Part shown: one piece after another, positions 21,371-33,489 of the stretch | Numbering within the stretch: the stretch's first letter is position 1 | Layout of the letters: each line of letters opens with the position of its first letter | Source: Atopsyche davidsoni | Taxonomy: Eukaryota > Arthropoda > Insecta > Trichoptera > Hydrobiosidae | Direction: 5' to 3' | Length of the DNA: 64,000 nucleotides | Assembly: GCA_022113835.1 (NCBI GenBank) | Contig: JAILWY010000029.1 | Coordinates: 2,490,001-2,554,000, forward strand | Translations under genes and position numbers: made by a program | The notes under the pieces: model-generated | What the model was told of the DNA's origin: nothing | The model's input: the letters and a program-made list of their open reading frames with translations, nothing else | Databases searched by the model: none

Positions 21371-21625
21371 TATCCACGGGGTGACTATGCCCGGAAACAG
21401 TGATACTCCGACCACCATGCAGGATCGCGTGTCTGTCGTTAAAATGTTGAAAAGTGAAATTGAAAAGTATTGAATTTGACTCCAAGGGGTAACCGCTGCC
21501 CGGGAGCAAGGATACTCCGACAACCATGCAGGATCGCGTGTCTGTCGTTAAAAAGTTGAAAAGTATTCGAGTTGACTCCACGGGCTGACGCTGCCCGGGA
21601 GCAAGGATACTCTGCCAGGATACGA
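21371..21625 (+). repeat. Tandem repeat of about 100 bp in leader of unit A
   Basis: Three copies starting about 21371, 21479 and 21575 (spacings 108 and 96) share GCCCGGGAGCAAGGATACTC and GCAGGATCGCGTGTCTGTCG. Units B and C lack the block; they carry LTR-derived sequence and a shorter leader here. It may be a leader repeat lost or gained between copies. Confidence 0.7.
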
Positions 21626-22033
21626 TGCGTTCGTATACCTGCCGCAATGGTTAGAGATCTTACAAATCTCATAAAGTAATACTGCCGCGAGTTCGGAGTA
21701 TATTGTGTTGAAAGTGAAGTGAAATTAAACGACCCGGTTATCGGTCCAAAGTTAAAATAAAGTGTTAAATGTAACCTGTTTTAATATCAGATAAATGTTA
21801 AATTGTAATCAATGTTTGTAATGAAGCTTGAATAAAAGTTTATACGAATAAAGTGTTTTAAATGAATGATAATACAGTCCACTGCTAGCGTATGAACCTT
21901 GGCGAATTCATATGCTGAAGCCGAAGAAGTAAACCGACTGCCAGCGTCTCCTCGAGAGAATAAATCTGGTAGCCGTCGCCAATACAAATCTTAAATACAA
22001 ATTCAAATACTAGAAATACAAACAAAATCAATC

Positions 22034-22700
22034 ATGACTACTAACGCAAACGAAATAACCTTACAATTTTTAACACGGTATATAAGTACATTCGATGGAA
22101 ACAGAGATGATCTGGAACCATTTATAGATAATTGTAACGAAGCTAACAATCTCGCGAATAAGGTTCAAAAACCTATATTATTTTCATTTATTAAAGCGCA
22201 AGTTTCGGGAAAAGCAAATCGCGTAACCTCTCACAAAAAATTTGAAAGCTGGCCTCTATACAGAGATCTTTTAATCGAAAATTTTGGGGAAATAAAAAGC
22301 GTTTTCCACGAGCTTTAATTGAACTACAATCTTGCAAACAGCATCAATTAGAAACTAACCCCAGTTACACGCAACGAGTCGAAAAATGTTATTCTCAATT
22401 GTATAAAGCGACATTAGCAGAGAACAAAAACCCTTTAGAAATAGAAGGTAAAATCGCCACGTTAGAACAAATGGCTTTACAAACATTTATGGTCGGAGTA
22501 CTCAGTTAATACAGTTTATTATCGAAGAAGCTTCTGATATTGCCCAAACAGAGGAGCAAACTAACACATTTATTCAACTCAATAATACCAATTCTCATAG
22601 TAAATTTTTTACGTTATGCAAAAAATCAGGTCATAATTCATTTAATTGTAAATCATAGTTATAGTTCAAATTACGATTCCCAAAATCATAGCACAACTCA
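22034..22700 (+). pseudogene. Gypsy-like gag remnant, unit A
   Basis: The ATG at 22034 opens a 94-codon frame (FDGNRDDLEPFIDNCNEANN, retroviral-type gag N-terminus). It hits a stop at about 22316; the frame after a shift continues with SYTQRVEKCYSQLYKA to about 22507. A CCHC zinc knuckle lies near 22606-22650. In units B and C it reads CTLCKKSGHNSFNC; in A the first Cys codon is Phe. Frameshifts in all copies make the gag non-functional. Confidence 0.65.
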
Positions 22701-22738
22701 TCGTAAAATTAAACCGAAATGACGATTCATCATGTTTG

Positions 22739-24116
22739 GTGACACAAGTAGAATTGAGCAATCAAATTCGAAAATTCGGGCAGTCGGAAAACCCAACAGC
22801 GCCATTAAAGCGGCGTTTTTCGGCAGAAGAAAAATTATGCAAGGAACACTATGAGAAAACTCATAGAAGGATGGAAGATGGCAGGTTTGTTGTTGGCCTA
22901 CCGTTAAAGGGAAAAATTAGACATATCTTGCGGCTCGAAAGAGATTGCTTGATTTAGAACGTCTGACTCAAGAAAATACAAGGAGATTAGAATACTCAGA
23001 AACCATTAATGATTATTCGAGGTTAGGAATATAGCGCAGAGTAGTGAAGAAATGCCAGAGGGTAGTGACCCTTATCGCTGTCAAGAGTTACACAGAATTT
23101 TTCACAAAATACTCATCATTTAAGAAAATGATATCCATTGTAGCATATTTTAGACGTTTCATTAACAACTGTCAAAGGCGTAATAACAAATCATTTATCT
23201 GTCAACGAAAAGAATCTGAATTAGTTTTGATACGAATCATGCAACGAAGCGAGTTCAGTGACGAGTGCAGGGCTTTAGAAGCAAACAGACCTATACGTAA
23301 CAATAGCCAGATAATAAAGTTAAACCCCTTCATGCAAAATGGAGTTGTAGCGGTCGGTGTAAAATACACCGAGCCACAATATTCGACAAGTTCGGACTTG
23401 TTAAGCTTCGCCCCGACCACAAGGTCGGACTTGTCCGAGCAGGTAAAAACTTTCTAATTTACCGATACAACTCCCAGCGCGTCACGCGCCCCACAGAGAG
23501 ACTCCGGCACTCAACCAGTAACCACGCGTAATTCTGTGTTGTCTAAGTAAACAATAAATAACGAATACGCAAACATTTCGCCTGCCTTTTGATCAACATC
23601 CATCACACCATACCAACCTTTGGCGAAAGAGTAATTCGAGTGGGAGGTAGAATCAATAAAGGTGACATGGATTATAATCAAAAGCATCCGATCGTACTTC
23701 CATCGAAGCATCCGTTTACAAGGTTGTTGATCAGAGACGAACATTATAAGGCATTACATGTAAGTCCACAAGGATTATCAGACAAAAGTACTGGATTATT
23801 TATGGACGAAACAGCGTCCGAAGGGTACTTCGAACACGTACGGTGTGCAGTCGTCATAACACCAGATTCATAGGAGAGCTAATAGGAGAACTTCCACGAG
23901 AGAGAATTAGTCCATCCAGATCATTAGTAAACACAGGAATAGATTACGCCGGACCATTGTTTATTAAAACGGGAGGAATGCGGAGCACCAAAATGACCAA
24001 AGTATACGTTTGTTTATTTGTGTGCTTAGTAACCAAGGCAGTTCATTTGGAAATTGCAACAGCATTAACTACACAAGCGTTTTTAAATGTATGTAAAGCA
24101 ATTATATTGCTTTAAG
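22739..24116 (+). pseudogene. BEL/Pao pol remnants, unit A (RT core missing, LTR inserted)
   Basis: 22739-22957 encodes the RT-proximal motif AEEKLCKEHYEKTHRRMEDG then FVVGLPL. 23044-23350 jumps to the RNase H/integrase linker (SIVAYFRRFINNCQ, NSQIIKLNPFMQNGVV). An LTR-like insert of about 260 bp follows. Then comes integrase with ERVIRVGGRINKGDMDY, KHPIVLPSKH, TGIDYAGPLF and TKAVHLEIATALT. Everything between the first two pieces, the RT catalytic domain, is deleted. Ends at a stop at about 24113. Confidence 0.75.
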
Positions 24117-24459
24117 ATTATGTGCCAGCGAGACTCTGTTGGCCGACGCTGAACGTCCTTATGTTCACTGTTTTATCGGCCATCGGCTGACGGCTGATAA
24201 AAACCAGAACAAGGTGATAGATTGTGGGTAGAAAGATAAATGAGAATTTGAGTAATCATATTAGTAATAATTTGAGTTGAAGTGAAGTGGACGATAGACT
24301 TAAATTGTCGTTTCTTTACATTTTTAGGTAAGATAATGTATCTTATATTACACTGTATGTGAATTATTATTATGTATAAGTGTTTATGCATGTGAACGCC
24401 ATCTCTGATAATCGATGTAAAATCATTAGTTTAAGTTATTTATATATAATTTGCCCAAA

Positions 24460-25683
24460 ATGAACGACGATAGAATAATTCAACTGCAAGAATGGAACAG
24501 GAAACGAGGCACGATTAAAAGCAGATTAACTTTATTTAGTAAATACGTTGATAATATCAAAGATGGCGATCACTCTGAACAGCGACTAATCGAACTAAAA
24601 TTACGGAAACAGTCCGCGACGGGTTTATTAGCGGAGTTTAATGAAATTCAGGATAACATCGAGCGAATAACAAATGACGAATCCAACTTGCATACTCAAC
24701 TAGAGATTAGGGAAAGATTTGAAAAAATGTTTTACGAATCGATCGCGTTAGCAGATCTGACGTTAGGAGAGTGCCATATTACAAATACACAAAATAATGT
24801 TCACGAAATGGCGGACGATCCGAGCGTGTATGTCAAACTACCTACGATCTCGCTTCCGAAATTTAACGGGTCATACGACGATTGGTTAGAATTTCGTGAT
24901 ACATTCCAATCCATGATCCATAAATCTAGCAAAATGGATAATATACAAAAATTCCATTATTTGCGTTCAGCATTAGAAGGAGACGCGTTGCAAATAATTA
25001 AGTCTATCGAATTTACGTCAGATAGCTATATTGTCGCGTGGGATTTAATTGAAAGTCGTTATAATAATAAAAGATTACTAAGCCACAATCATGTAAAATC
25101 TCTGTTTTCATTAAATAAATTAACAAAAGACTCACCGTCGCAGATCAGGCATCTTACTGACACGATATTCAAAAATCTAAGAGCTTTAAAAGTGTTAGGA
25201 GAACCCACAGATCATTGGGATACGTTAATTATGTACATTATTGTTTCAAAATTAGACATTGCTACCGAGCGAGAATGGGAGCAATTTAAAACAAATACAC
25301 AGCGTTCAGATGATGTTAAATTAACCAACTTGACAGATTTCTTAAAAAATCGAGCAGACATGCTAGAGATGATAACTGCAGAGCCTTACATTCAGGATTC
25401 TAAGCGGCTGGCCTTATCTCGCTATCAGCGAGTCGAACAGATAAGGTCTCACTTCTGGAAGAGGTGGTCAAAGGAATACGTCGCGGAATTGCAGCAAAGA
25501 ACAAAATGGAAGGTTTCAAGCAAGGATTTGCAGCCTAATTCAATGGTGGTAATCAAGGAGGAGAACTTGCCGCCCCTCAAATGGCGGTTAGGCAGAATAA
25601 TATCAGTTTTTCCAGGATCGGACGGTGTGTCCAGAGTAGCTGACATCCGAACAGCTAATGGTACAACAGCTTTACAATTTTAG
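24460..25683 (+). CDS. BEL/Pao gag fused in frame to integrase tail (407 aa)
   Basis: Intact frame from ATG 24460. Residues about 1-100 are helical, charged gag N-terminus. Residues about 125-300 match the BEL gag (DUF1759) type: LPKFNGSYDDWLEFRDTF, LRSALEGDALQIIKS, WDLIESRYNN. At about residue 306 (MLEM/ITAEP) the sequence jumps to the C-terminal tail of BEL integrase (DUF5641 type: RSHFWKRWSKEYVAELQQRT, PLKWRLGRIISVFPGSDG). Protease, RT, RNase H and the integrase core are deleted without breaking the frame. Unit B has the same fusion with a short deletion and a stop at the joint. It may be a chance internal deletion; expression is unknown. Confidence 0.7.
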   Translation: MNDDRIIQLQEWNRKRGTIKSRLTLFSKYVDNIKDGDHSEQRLIELKLRKQSATGLLAEFNEIQDNIERITNDESNLHTQLEIRERFEKMFYESIALADLTLGECHITNTQNNVHEMADDPSVYVKLPTISLPKFNGSYDDWLEFRDTFQSMIHKSSKMDNIQKFHYLRSALEGDALQIIKSIEFTSDSYIVAWDLIESRYNNKRLLSHNHVKSLFSLNKLTKDSPSQIRHLTDTIFKNLRALKVLGEPTDHWDTLIMYIIVSKLDIATEREWEQFKTNTQRSDDVKLTNLTDFLKNRADMLEMITAEPYIQDSKRLALSRYQRVEQIRSHFWKRWSKEYVAELQQRTKWKVSSKDLQPNSMVVIKEENLPPLKWRLGRIISVFPGSDGVSRVADIRTANGTTALQF

Positions 25684-25754
25684 AGCAACGCCATTGTTTC
25701 TGTCAGATCCACGGTTCCTAGTCTTATTCTCCTCCAGAAGATGAAAAAGTAAAA

Positions 25755-26447
25755 CAATCTGGTCAGACAACGCGACGAATTTCACAGGAACATATTCATA
25801 ATTGAAAGAATTGCCAATGTTTTTAAAGAAAAATGGAAGTATTATAGAAAAAGCATTAGCTCAGGAATCAGTTGAATGGAAATTCATACCAGCGAGATCA
25901 CCCCATATGGGAGGACTCTGGGAGGCTGCGGTAAAATCAATGAAAGGGCGGGCATCTCAAACGTACGGTAGGAAGCGCAAAGTTAACATACAACGAATTA
26001 AGCACAGTGCTGACTCAAATAGAAGCATGTTTAAATTCACGTCCCATTACCCCATTGTCAACTGACCCTTCCGACCTCCTTCCCTTGACACCAGCCCATT
26101 TCCTGATCGGTACGTCACTGGTAAGCACGCCGGAAGAAGACGTACGGGAGATACCCTGCAATCGACGAGATCGATACGATCGGTTTTTGGGATCAATGGA
26201 AAACAGAGTATTTGGGACAGCTGCAGGAGAGAACCAAAAACGACGCGAGATCCAGCAGGGCGACATGGTCATCCTAAAGGAAAAAGGCGTCCAGCCACTA
26301 CACTGGCCAAGTTACGAGCATCCAGGAGCAGACGGCTGTGTGCGAATGATTGGCGTTCGCACAGCAAAGAGCAGCACTACTTGTGCTGTCCACAGAGTGG
26401 TTCTTTTACCATTAGAGGACATAGAAGACACGGAGTCAGGTGAATAA
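25755..26447 (+). pseudogene. BEL/Pao integrase core end and tail, unit A
   Basis: Begins IWSDNATNFTG (second catalytic Asp region), then FIPARSPHMGGLWEAAVKSM (catalytic Glu region). After a frameshift near 26000 it continues LTQIEACLNSRPITPLSTDP, LTPAHFLIGTSL and a DUF5641-like tail to a stop at 26447. Frame damage and an in-frame stop after the first motif make it inactive. Confidence 0.75.
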
Positions 26448-27559
26448 ACTCCAAAGTACGCTCCTCTCTTTTACTCTCTCTTTTTACTCAACTCGTCTTG
26501 CTTAGCCATCAAGACAATACTTAGATCAGCTACAAGTGCTAACTTTATTGAACAAGTGTTAACTTTCTTGTAATAAACTTCTTGAATATATAAAAAAATG
26601 GGTTGCTTCAAAAGCAAGACCTCACCGCAAGATGAACCAACGGCCATTACATGAACAGACTACCAATTTCACTCGGCAAACGTGCAACAAACATGCCAGA
26701 AGGGCACCGAGTACTGTGTGAATGAGATTGTCAAAAAAAAAAGACCAATCGCTTTGTCGCAACACTTCACTTCACTTGCAATATTTATACTAGAATGCAT
26801 GGTGTTTGTGATCCACAATCAAATACAAACGTTTCGTCATAGTAAACCAAAGTAGGATTTACACGAACGTCATTCGCGTGCCATCATCATAGTGATGAAT
26901 GAAACCCTGAAAATATACCCTGTCAACCGAACCATCACAACGTAATTTGGTGCAAGTAACGGGGTTTATCACATCTCTTTAATAACAGACTGTTATTGAA
27001 AGAGATGTATCCACGGAATTCAATCGCTGAAGGGAACAGGACGAAAACCAGCCGAGAGGGAATACTAAAAGGCGTACGCGCTGTTTACCTGAGCGCATTA
27101 CAAAGGAACATGCGAAATGACTCTCTCGGACTCATCTGTGAAATGGAGTTTTGCTAGCTCGCTATGAGTTAGTCATGTTGGAATAATCAGTTAATTGATT
27201 AGTCCTATACTTTCTATAGTACTATACTTTCAAAACACTTGTACGGGGAAAAGTAGCTTTTATCCAGAAGTATATAAAGAATCACTGACGATATCAACGG
27301 TGGGTAACCAGCAACTCTTCAGGATCTTCTCGAAAACGGACGCAAATCTGCTGAATCATCTGGACGAGCCAAGCTGCTGCTGTCATCAAGAGTCTCACAA
27401 GATTCATCTCAACTTAACGTTTTTAACATCCACGAAAACACTGATCGAGCCACGAAGCTGCGTCAAGATTTCAAGGAACTTTCAAACTATAATTATGAAA
27501 ATTATCATGTGAGTTATCTCTATTTATATACTGTAACGTAGGTAGCATTAAACGAAATG

Positions 27560-28200
27560 CCCTTATAATTTTTAACACGGTATATAAGTACATTCGATGG
27601 AAACAGAGATGATCTGGAACCATTTATAGATAATTGTAACGAATCTTACAATCTCGCGAATAAGGTTCAAAAACCTATATTATTTTCATTTATTAAAACG
27701 CATGTTTCGGGAAAAGCAAATCGCGTAACCTCTCACAAAAAATTTGAAAGTTGGCCTCTTTACAGAGATCTTTTAATCGAAAATTTTGGGGAAATAAAAA
27801 GCGTTTTCCACAAGCTTTAATTGAACTACAATCTCGCAAACAGCATCAATAAGAAACCATCCCCAGTTACACGCAACGAGTCGAAAAATGTTATTCTCAA
27901 TTGTATAAAGCGACATTAGCAGAAAACAAAAACCCTTTAGAAATAGAAGGTAAAATCGCCACGATAGAACAAATGGCTTTACAAACATTTATGGTCGGAG
28001 TACTCAGTTAATACGGTTTATTATCGAAGAAGCTTCTGATATTCCCAAACAGAGGAGCAAACTAACACATTTATTCAACTCAATAATACCAATTCTCATA
28101 GTAAATTTTGTACGTTATGCAAAAAATCAGGTCATAATTCATTTAATTGTAAATCATAGTTATAGTTCAAATTACGATTCCCAAAATCATAGCACAACTC
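27560..28200 (+). pseudogene. Gypsy-like gag remnant, unit B
   Basis: Same gag as unit A but without its start codon region, replaced by LTR-derived sequence. The zinc knuckle at about 28107-28150 keeps all ligands (CTLCKKSGHNSFNC). Frameshifts and stops interrupt it. Confidence 0.6.
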
Positions 28201-28239
28201 ATCGTAAAATTAAACCGAAATGACGATTCATCATGTTTG

Positions 28240-29608
28240 GTGACACAAGTAGAATTGAGCAATCAAATTCGAAAATTCGGGCAGTCGGAAAACCCAACAG
28301 CGCCATTAAAGCGGCGTTTTTCGGCAGAAGAAAAATTATGCAAGGAACACTATGAGAAAACTCATAGAAGGATGGAAGATGGCAGGTTTGTTGTTGGCCT
28401 ACCGTTAAAGGAAAAAATTAGACATATCTTGCGGCTCGAAAGAGATTGCTTGATTTAGAACGTCTGACTCAAGAAAATACAAGGAGATTGAATACTCAGA
28501 AACCATTAATGATCATTCGAGGTTAGGAATATAGTGCAGAGTAGTGAAGAAGTGCCAGAGGGTAGTGACCCTTATCGCTGTCAAGAGTTACACAGAATTT
28601 TTCACAAAATACTCATCATTTAAGAAAATGATATCCATTGTAGCATATTTTAGACGTTTCATTAACAACTGTCAAAGGCAAATTATTTATCTGTCAACGA
28701 AAAGAATCAGAATTAGTTTTTATACGAATTATGCAACGAAGCGAGTTCAGTGACGAGTGCAGGGCTTTAGAAGCAAACAGACCTATACGTAACAATAGCC
28801 AGATAATAAAGTTAAACCCCTTCATGCAAAATGGAGTTGTAGTGGTCGGTGCAAAATACACAGAGCCACAATATTCGACAAGTTCGGACTTGTTAAGCTC
28901 CGCCCCGACCACAAGGTCGGACTTGTCCGAGCAGGTAAAAACTTTATAATTTACCGATACAACCCCCAGCGCATCACGCCCCCCACAGAGAGACTCCGGC
29001 ACTCAACCAGTAACCACGCGTAATTCTGTCTTGTCTAAGTAAACAATAAATAACGAATACGCAAACATTTCGCCTGCCTTTTGATCAACATCCATCACAG
29101 CATACCAACCTTTGGCGAAAGAGTAATTCGAGTGGGAGGTAGAATCAATAAAGGTGACATGGATTATAATCAAAAGCATCCGATCGTACTTCCATCGAAG
29201 CATCCGTTTACAAGGTTGTTGATCAGAGACGAACATTATAAGGCATTACATGTAAGTCCACAAGGATTATCAGACAAAAGTACTGGATTATTTATGGACG
29301 AAACAGCGTCCGAAGGGTACTTCGAACATGTACGGTGTGCAGTCGTCATAACACCAGATTCATAGGAGAGCTAATAGGAGAACTTCCACGAGAGAGAATT
29401 AGTCCATCCAGATCATTAGTAAACACAGGAATAGATTACGCCGGACCATTGTTTATTAAAACGGGAGGAATGCGGAGCACCAAAATGACCAAAGTATACG
29501 TTTGTTTATTTGTGTGCTTAGTAACCAAGGCAGTTCATTTGGAAATTGCAACAGCATTAACTACACAAGCGTTTTTAAATGTATGTAAAGCAATTATATT
29601 GCTTTAAG
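28240..29608 (+). pseudogene. BEL/Pao pol remnants, unit B
   Basis: Same three pieces as in unit A with the same RT-core deletion and the same inserted LTR (about 28850-29105). Unit A has about 7 extra bases near 23180 relative to B and C. Ends after TKAVHLEIATALT with a stop at about 29605. Confidence 0.75.
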
Positions 29609-29951
29609 ATTATGTGCCAGCGAGACTCTGTTGGCCGACGCTGAACGTCCTTATGTTCACTGTTTTATCGGCCATCGGCTGACGGCTGATAAAAACCAGA
29701 ACAAGGTGATAGATTGTGGGTAGAAAGATAAATGAGAATTTGAGTAATCATATTAGTAATAATTTGAGTTGAAGTGAAGTGGACGATAGACTTAAATTGT
29801 CGTTTCTTTACATTTTTAGGTAAGATAATGTATCTTATATTACACTGTATGTGAATTATTATTATGTATAAGTGTTTATGCATGTGAACGCCATCTCTGA
29901 TAATCGATGTAAAATCATTAGTTTAAGTTATTTATATATAATTTGCCCAAA

Positions 29952-31150
29952 ATGAACGACGATAGAATAATTCAACTGCAAGAATGGAACAGGAAACGAG
30001 GCACGATTAAAAGCAGATTAACTTTATTTAGTAAATACGTTGATAATATCAAAGATGGCGATCACTCTGAACAGCGACTAATCGAACTAAAATTACGGAA
30101 ACAGTCCGCGACGGGTTTATTAGCGGAGTTTAATGAAATTCAGGATAACATCGAGCGAATAACAAATGACGAATCCAACTTGCATACTCAACTAGAGATT
30201 AGGGAAAGATTTGAAAAAATGTTTTACGAATCGATCGCGTTAGCAGATCTGACGTTAGGAGAGTGCCATATTACAAATACACAAAATAATGTTCACGAAA
30301 TGGCGGACGATCCGAGCGTGTATGTCAAACTACCTACGATCTCGCTTCCGAAATTTAACGGGTCATACGACGATTGGTTAGAATTTCGTGATACATTCCA
30401 ATCCATGATCCATAAATCTAGCAAAATGGATAATATACAAAAATTTCATTATTTGCGTTCAGCATTAGAAGGAGACGCGTTGCAAATAATTAAGTCTATC
30501 GAATTTACGTCAGATAGCTATATTGTCGCGTGGGATTTAATTGAAAGTCGTTATAATAATAAAAGATTACTAAGCCACAATCATGTAAAATCTCTGTTTT
30601 CATTAAATAAATTAACAAAAGACTCACCGTCGCAGATCAGGCATCTTACTGACACGATATTCAAAAATCTAAGAGCTTTAAAAGTGTTAGGAGAACCCAC
30701 AGATCATTGGGATACGTTAATTATGTACATTATTATTTCAAAATTAGACATTGCTACCGAGCGAGAATGGGAGCAATTTAAAACAAATACACAGCGTTCA
30801 GATGATGTTAAATTAACCTGCTAGAGATGCTAGAGATGATAACTGCAGAGCCTTACATTCAGGATTCTAAGCGGCTGGCCTTATCTCGCTATCAGCGAGT
30901 CGAACAGATAAGGTCTCACTTCTGGAAGAGGTGGTCAAAGGAATACGTCGCGGAATTGCAGCAAAGAACAAAATGGAAGGTTTCAAGCAAGGATTTGCAG
31001 CCTAATTCAATGGTGGTAATCAAGGAGGAGAACTTGCCGCCCCTCAAATGGCGGTTAGGCAGAATAATATCAGTTTTTCCAGGATCGGACGGTGTGTCCA
31101 GAGTAGCTGACATCCGAACAGCTAATGGTACAACAGCTTTACAATTTTAG
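29952..31150 (+). pseudogene. BEL gag-integrase-tail fusion, unit B (stop at the joint)
   Basis: Same fusion as 24460-25683. A short deletion after SDDVKLT, at 30820, brings in a stop; an ATG at 30827 reopens the frame through the integrase tail to 31150. Otherwise almost identical to A. Confidence 0.7.
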
Positions 31151-31214
31151 AGCAACGCCATTGTTTCTGTCAGATCCACAGTTCCTAGTCTTATTCTCCT
31201 CCAGAAGGTGAAAA

Positions 31215-31929
31215 AGTAAAACAATCTGGTCAGACAACGCGACGAATTTCACAGGAACATTTTCATATTTGAAAGAATTGTCAATGTTTTTAAAGAAAAA
31301 TGGAAGTATCATAGAAAAAGCATTAGCTCAGGAATCAGTTGAATGGAAATTCATACCAGCGAGATCACCCCATATGGGAGGACTCTGGGAGGCTGCGGTA
31401 AAATCAATGAAAGGGCGGGCATCTCAAACGTACGGTAGGAAGCGCAAAGTTAACATACAACGAATTAAGCACGATGCTGACTCAAATAGAAGCATGTTTA
31501 AATTCACGTCCCATTACAGCATTGTCAACTGACCCTTCCGACCTCCTTCCCTTGACACCAGCCAATTTCCTGATCGGTACGTCACTGGTAAGCACGCCGG
31601 AAGAAGACGTACGGGAGATACCCTGCAATCGACGAGACCGATACCAAAAGCTCACACATATGATTTTTGTTTTTGGGATCAATGGAAAACCGAGTATTTG
31701 GGACAGCTGCAGGAGAGAACCAAAAACGACGCGAAATCCAGCAGGGCGACATGGTCATCCTAAAGGAAAAAGGCGTCCAGCCACTACACTGGCCAAGTTA
31801 CGAGCATCCAGGAGCAGACGGCTGTGTGCGAATGATTGGCGTTCGCACAGCAAAGAGCAGCACTACCCGTGCTGTCCACAGAGTGGTTCTTTTACCATTA
31901 GAGGACATATAAGACACGGAGTCAGGTGA
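31215..31929 (+). pseudogene. BEL/Pao integrase core end and tail, unit B
   Basis: Same segment as in A, with SPHMGGLWEAAVKSM and LTQIEACLNSRPITALSTDP. A 14-base insertion near 31650 (relative to A) shifts the frame of the tail. Confidence 0.7.
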
Positions 31930-32275
31930 ATAAACTCCAAAGTACGCTCCTCTCTTTTACTCTCTCTCTTTACTCAACTCGTCTTGCTTAGCCACCAAGA
32001 CAATACTTAGATCAGCTACAAGTGCTAACTTTATTGAACAAGTGTTAACTTTCTTGTAATAAACCTTGATACTAGAAACCGTATTTTATTGACGAAGAGA
32101 CGCGCATAGAACCCCTAAAGTAAACATTATAGCGACCGAGTGTGAGTCGTGATCTTATCGCACGTGTGGTAGCTCCAATTACACCCAGCGAGGATCCGCA
32201 CGAGCGTGGCACTCACGGACGGCGGAGTGTCGTGATCGGCCCGTAACAGTAAAAGTAAATATATCTGACTTATCT

Positions 32276-32332
32276 AATTATATTGTATTATTATTGTTAC
32301 TGTTGTTGTTATTATTATTGTTGTTGCGGCAG
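32276..32332 (+). repeat. TTA/TTG trinucleotide microsatellite
   Basis: Imperfect run of ATT, TTG and TTA triplets between BEL LTR-like sequence and the 3' block of unit B. Absent from unit A. Confidence 0.7.
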
Positions 32333-33489
32333 TCTGACGCCCAGTGGGATTATTGTTTACAAACTCGAAGCTTCCGGCATCCAGTTTCATACTTATTTAA
32401 ATGTGCCTGTGGGCGTAACCTATAAATAATTTTGAAGAGTAAAAAGAGTTGATTATAGGGGTTTTACACATATTTCCCCTATCCAAACTCCCTAACGAAT
32501 ATAGAAAAAAATGGGTTGCTTCGAAAGCAAGACCTCACCGCAAGATTAACCAACGGCCATTACATGAACAGACTACCAATTTCACTCGGCAAACGTGCAA
32601 CAAACATGCCAGAAGGGCACCGAGTACTGTGTGAATGAGATTGTCAAAAAAAAAAAGACCAATCGCTTTGTCGCAACACTTCACTTGCCGACACAGTATT
32701 GCTTGCAATATTTATACTAGAATGCATGGTGTTTGTGATCCACAATCAAATACAAACGTTTCGTCATAGTAAACCAAAGTAGGATTTACACGAACGTCAT
32801 TCGCGTGCCATCATCATAGTGATGAATGAAACCCTGAAAATATACCCTGTCAACCGAACCATCACAACGTAATTTGGTGCAAGTAACGGGATTTATCACA
32901 TCTCTTTAATAACAGACTGTTATTGAAAGAGATGTATCCAGAGAATTTAATCGCTGAAGGGAACAGGACGAAAACCAGCCGAGAGGGAATACTAAAAGGC
33001 GTACGCGCTGTTTACCTGAGCGCATTACAAAGGAACATGCGAAATGACTCTCTCGGACTCATCTGTGAAATGGAGTTTTACTAGCTCGCTATGAGTTAGT
33101 CATGTTGGAATTATCAGTTGATTGATTAGTCCTATACTTTCTATAGTACTATACTTTCAAAACACTTGTACGGGGAAAAGTAGCTTTTATCCAGAAGTAT
33201 ATAAAGAATCACTGACGATATTAACGGTGGGTAACCAGCAACTCTTCAGGATCTTCTCGAAAACGGACGCAAATCTGCTGAATCATCTGGACGAGCCAAG
33301 CTGCTGCTGTCGTCAGAGTCTCACAAGATTCATCTCAACTTAATGTTTTTAACATCCACGAAAACACTGATCGAGCCACGAAGCTGCGTCAAGATTTCAA
33401 GGAACTTTCAAACTATAATTATGAAAATTATCATGTGAGTTATCTCTATTTATATACTGTAACGTAGGTAGCATTAAACGAAATGCCCT

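Larger units (their letters stand above)
20871..26900 (+). mobile_element. Composite retroelement array, unit A
   Basis: First of three head-to-tail units; TGTCAACCGAACCATCACAA opens them at 20871, 26921 and 32848. Order in A: leader with TTTGGTGCAAGTAACGGGG; 5' tandem repeats; Gypsy-like gag remnant with zinc knuckle; BEL pol start; BEL pre-integrase; inserted LTR; BEL integrase start; then a second BEL element as a gag-integrase-tail fusion; then BEL integrase core and tail. The unit ends with a 3' block containing CACTCGGCAAACGTGCAAC. No RT catalytic (YxDD) region was found. Confidence 0.75.
26901..32825 (+). mobile_element. Composite retroelement array, unit B
   Basis: Collinear with unit A at about 5.5-6.0 kb offset and near identical over most of its length. 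It lacks the 100-bp leader repeats and instead has TGTAACGTAGGTAGCATTA (27531), an LTR start, fused to the gag. Its 3' end extends through BEL LTR-like sequence (about 32000-32240), a TTG/TTA microsatellite and a block shared only with unit C (32366-32500). It then ends with the common 3' block (32570-32820). Confidence 0.75.

Noticed and set aside
32276..32332. TTA/TTG array as a CRISPR-like or functional repeat
   Set aside because: Simple imperfect trinucleotide microsatellite with no spacers.
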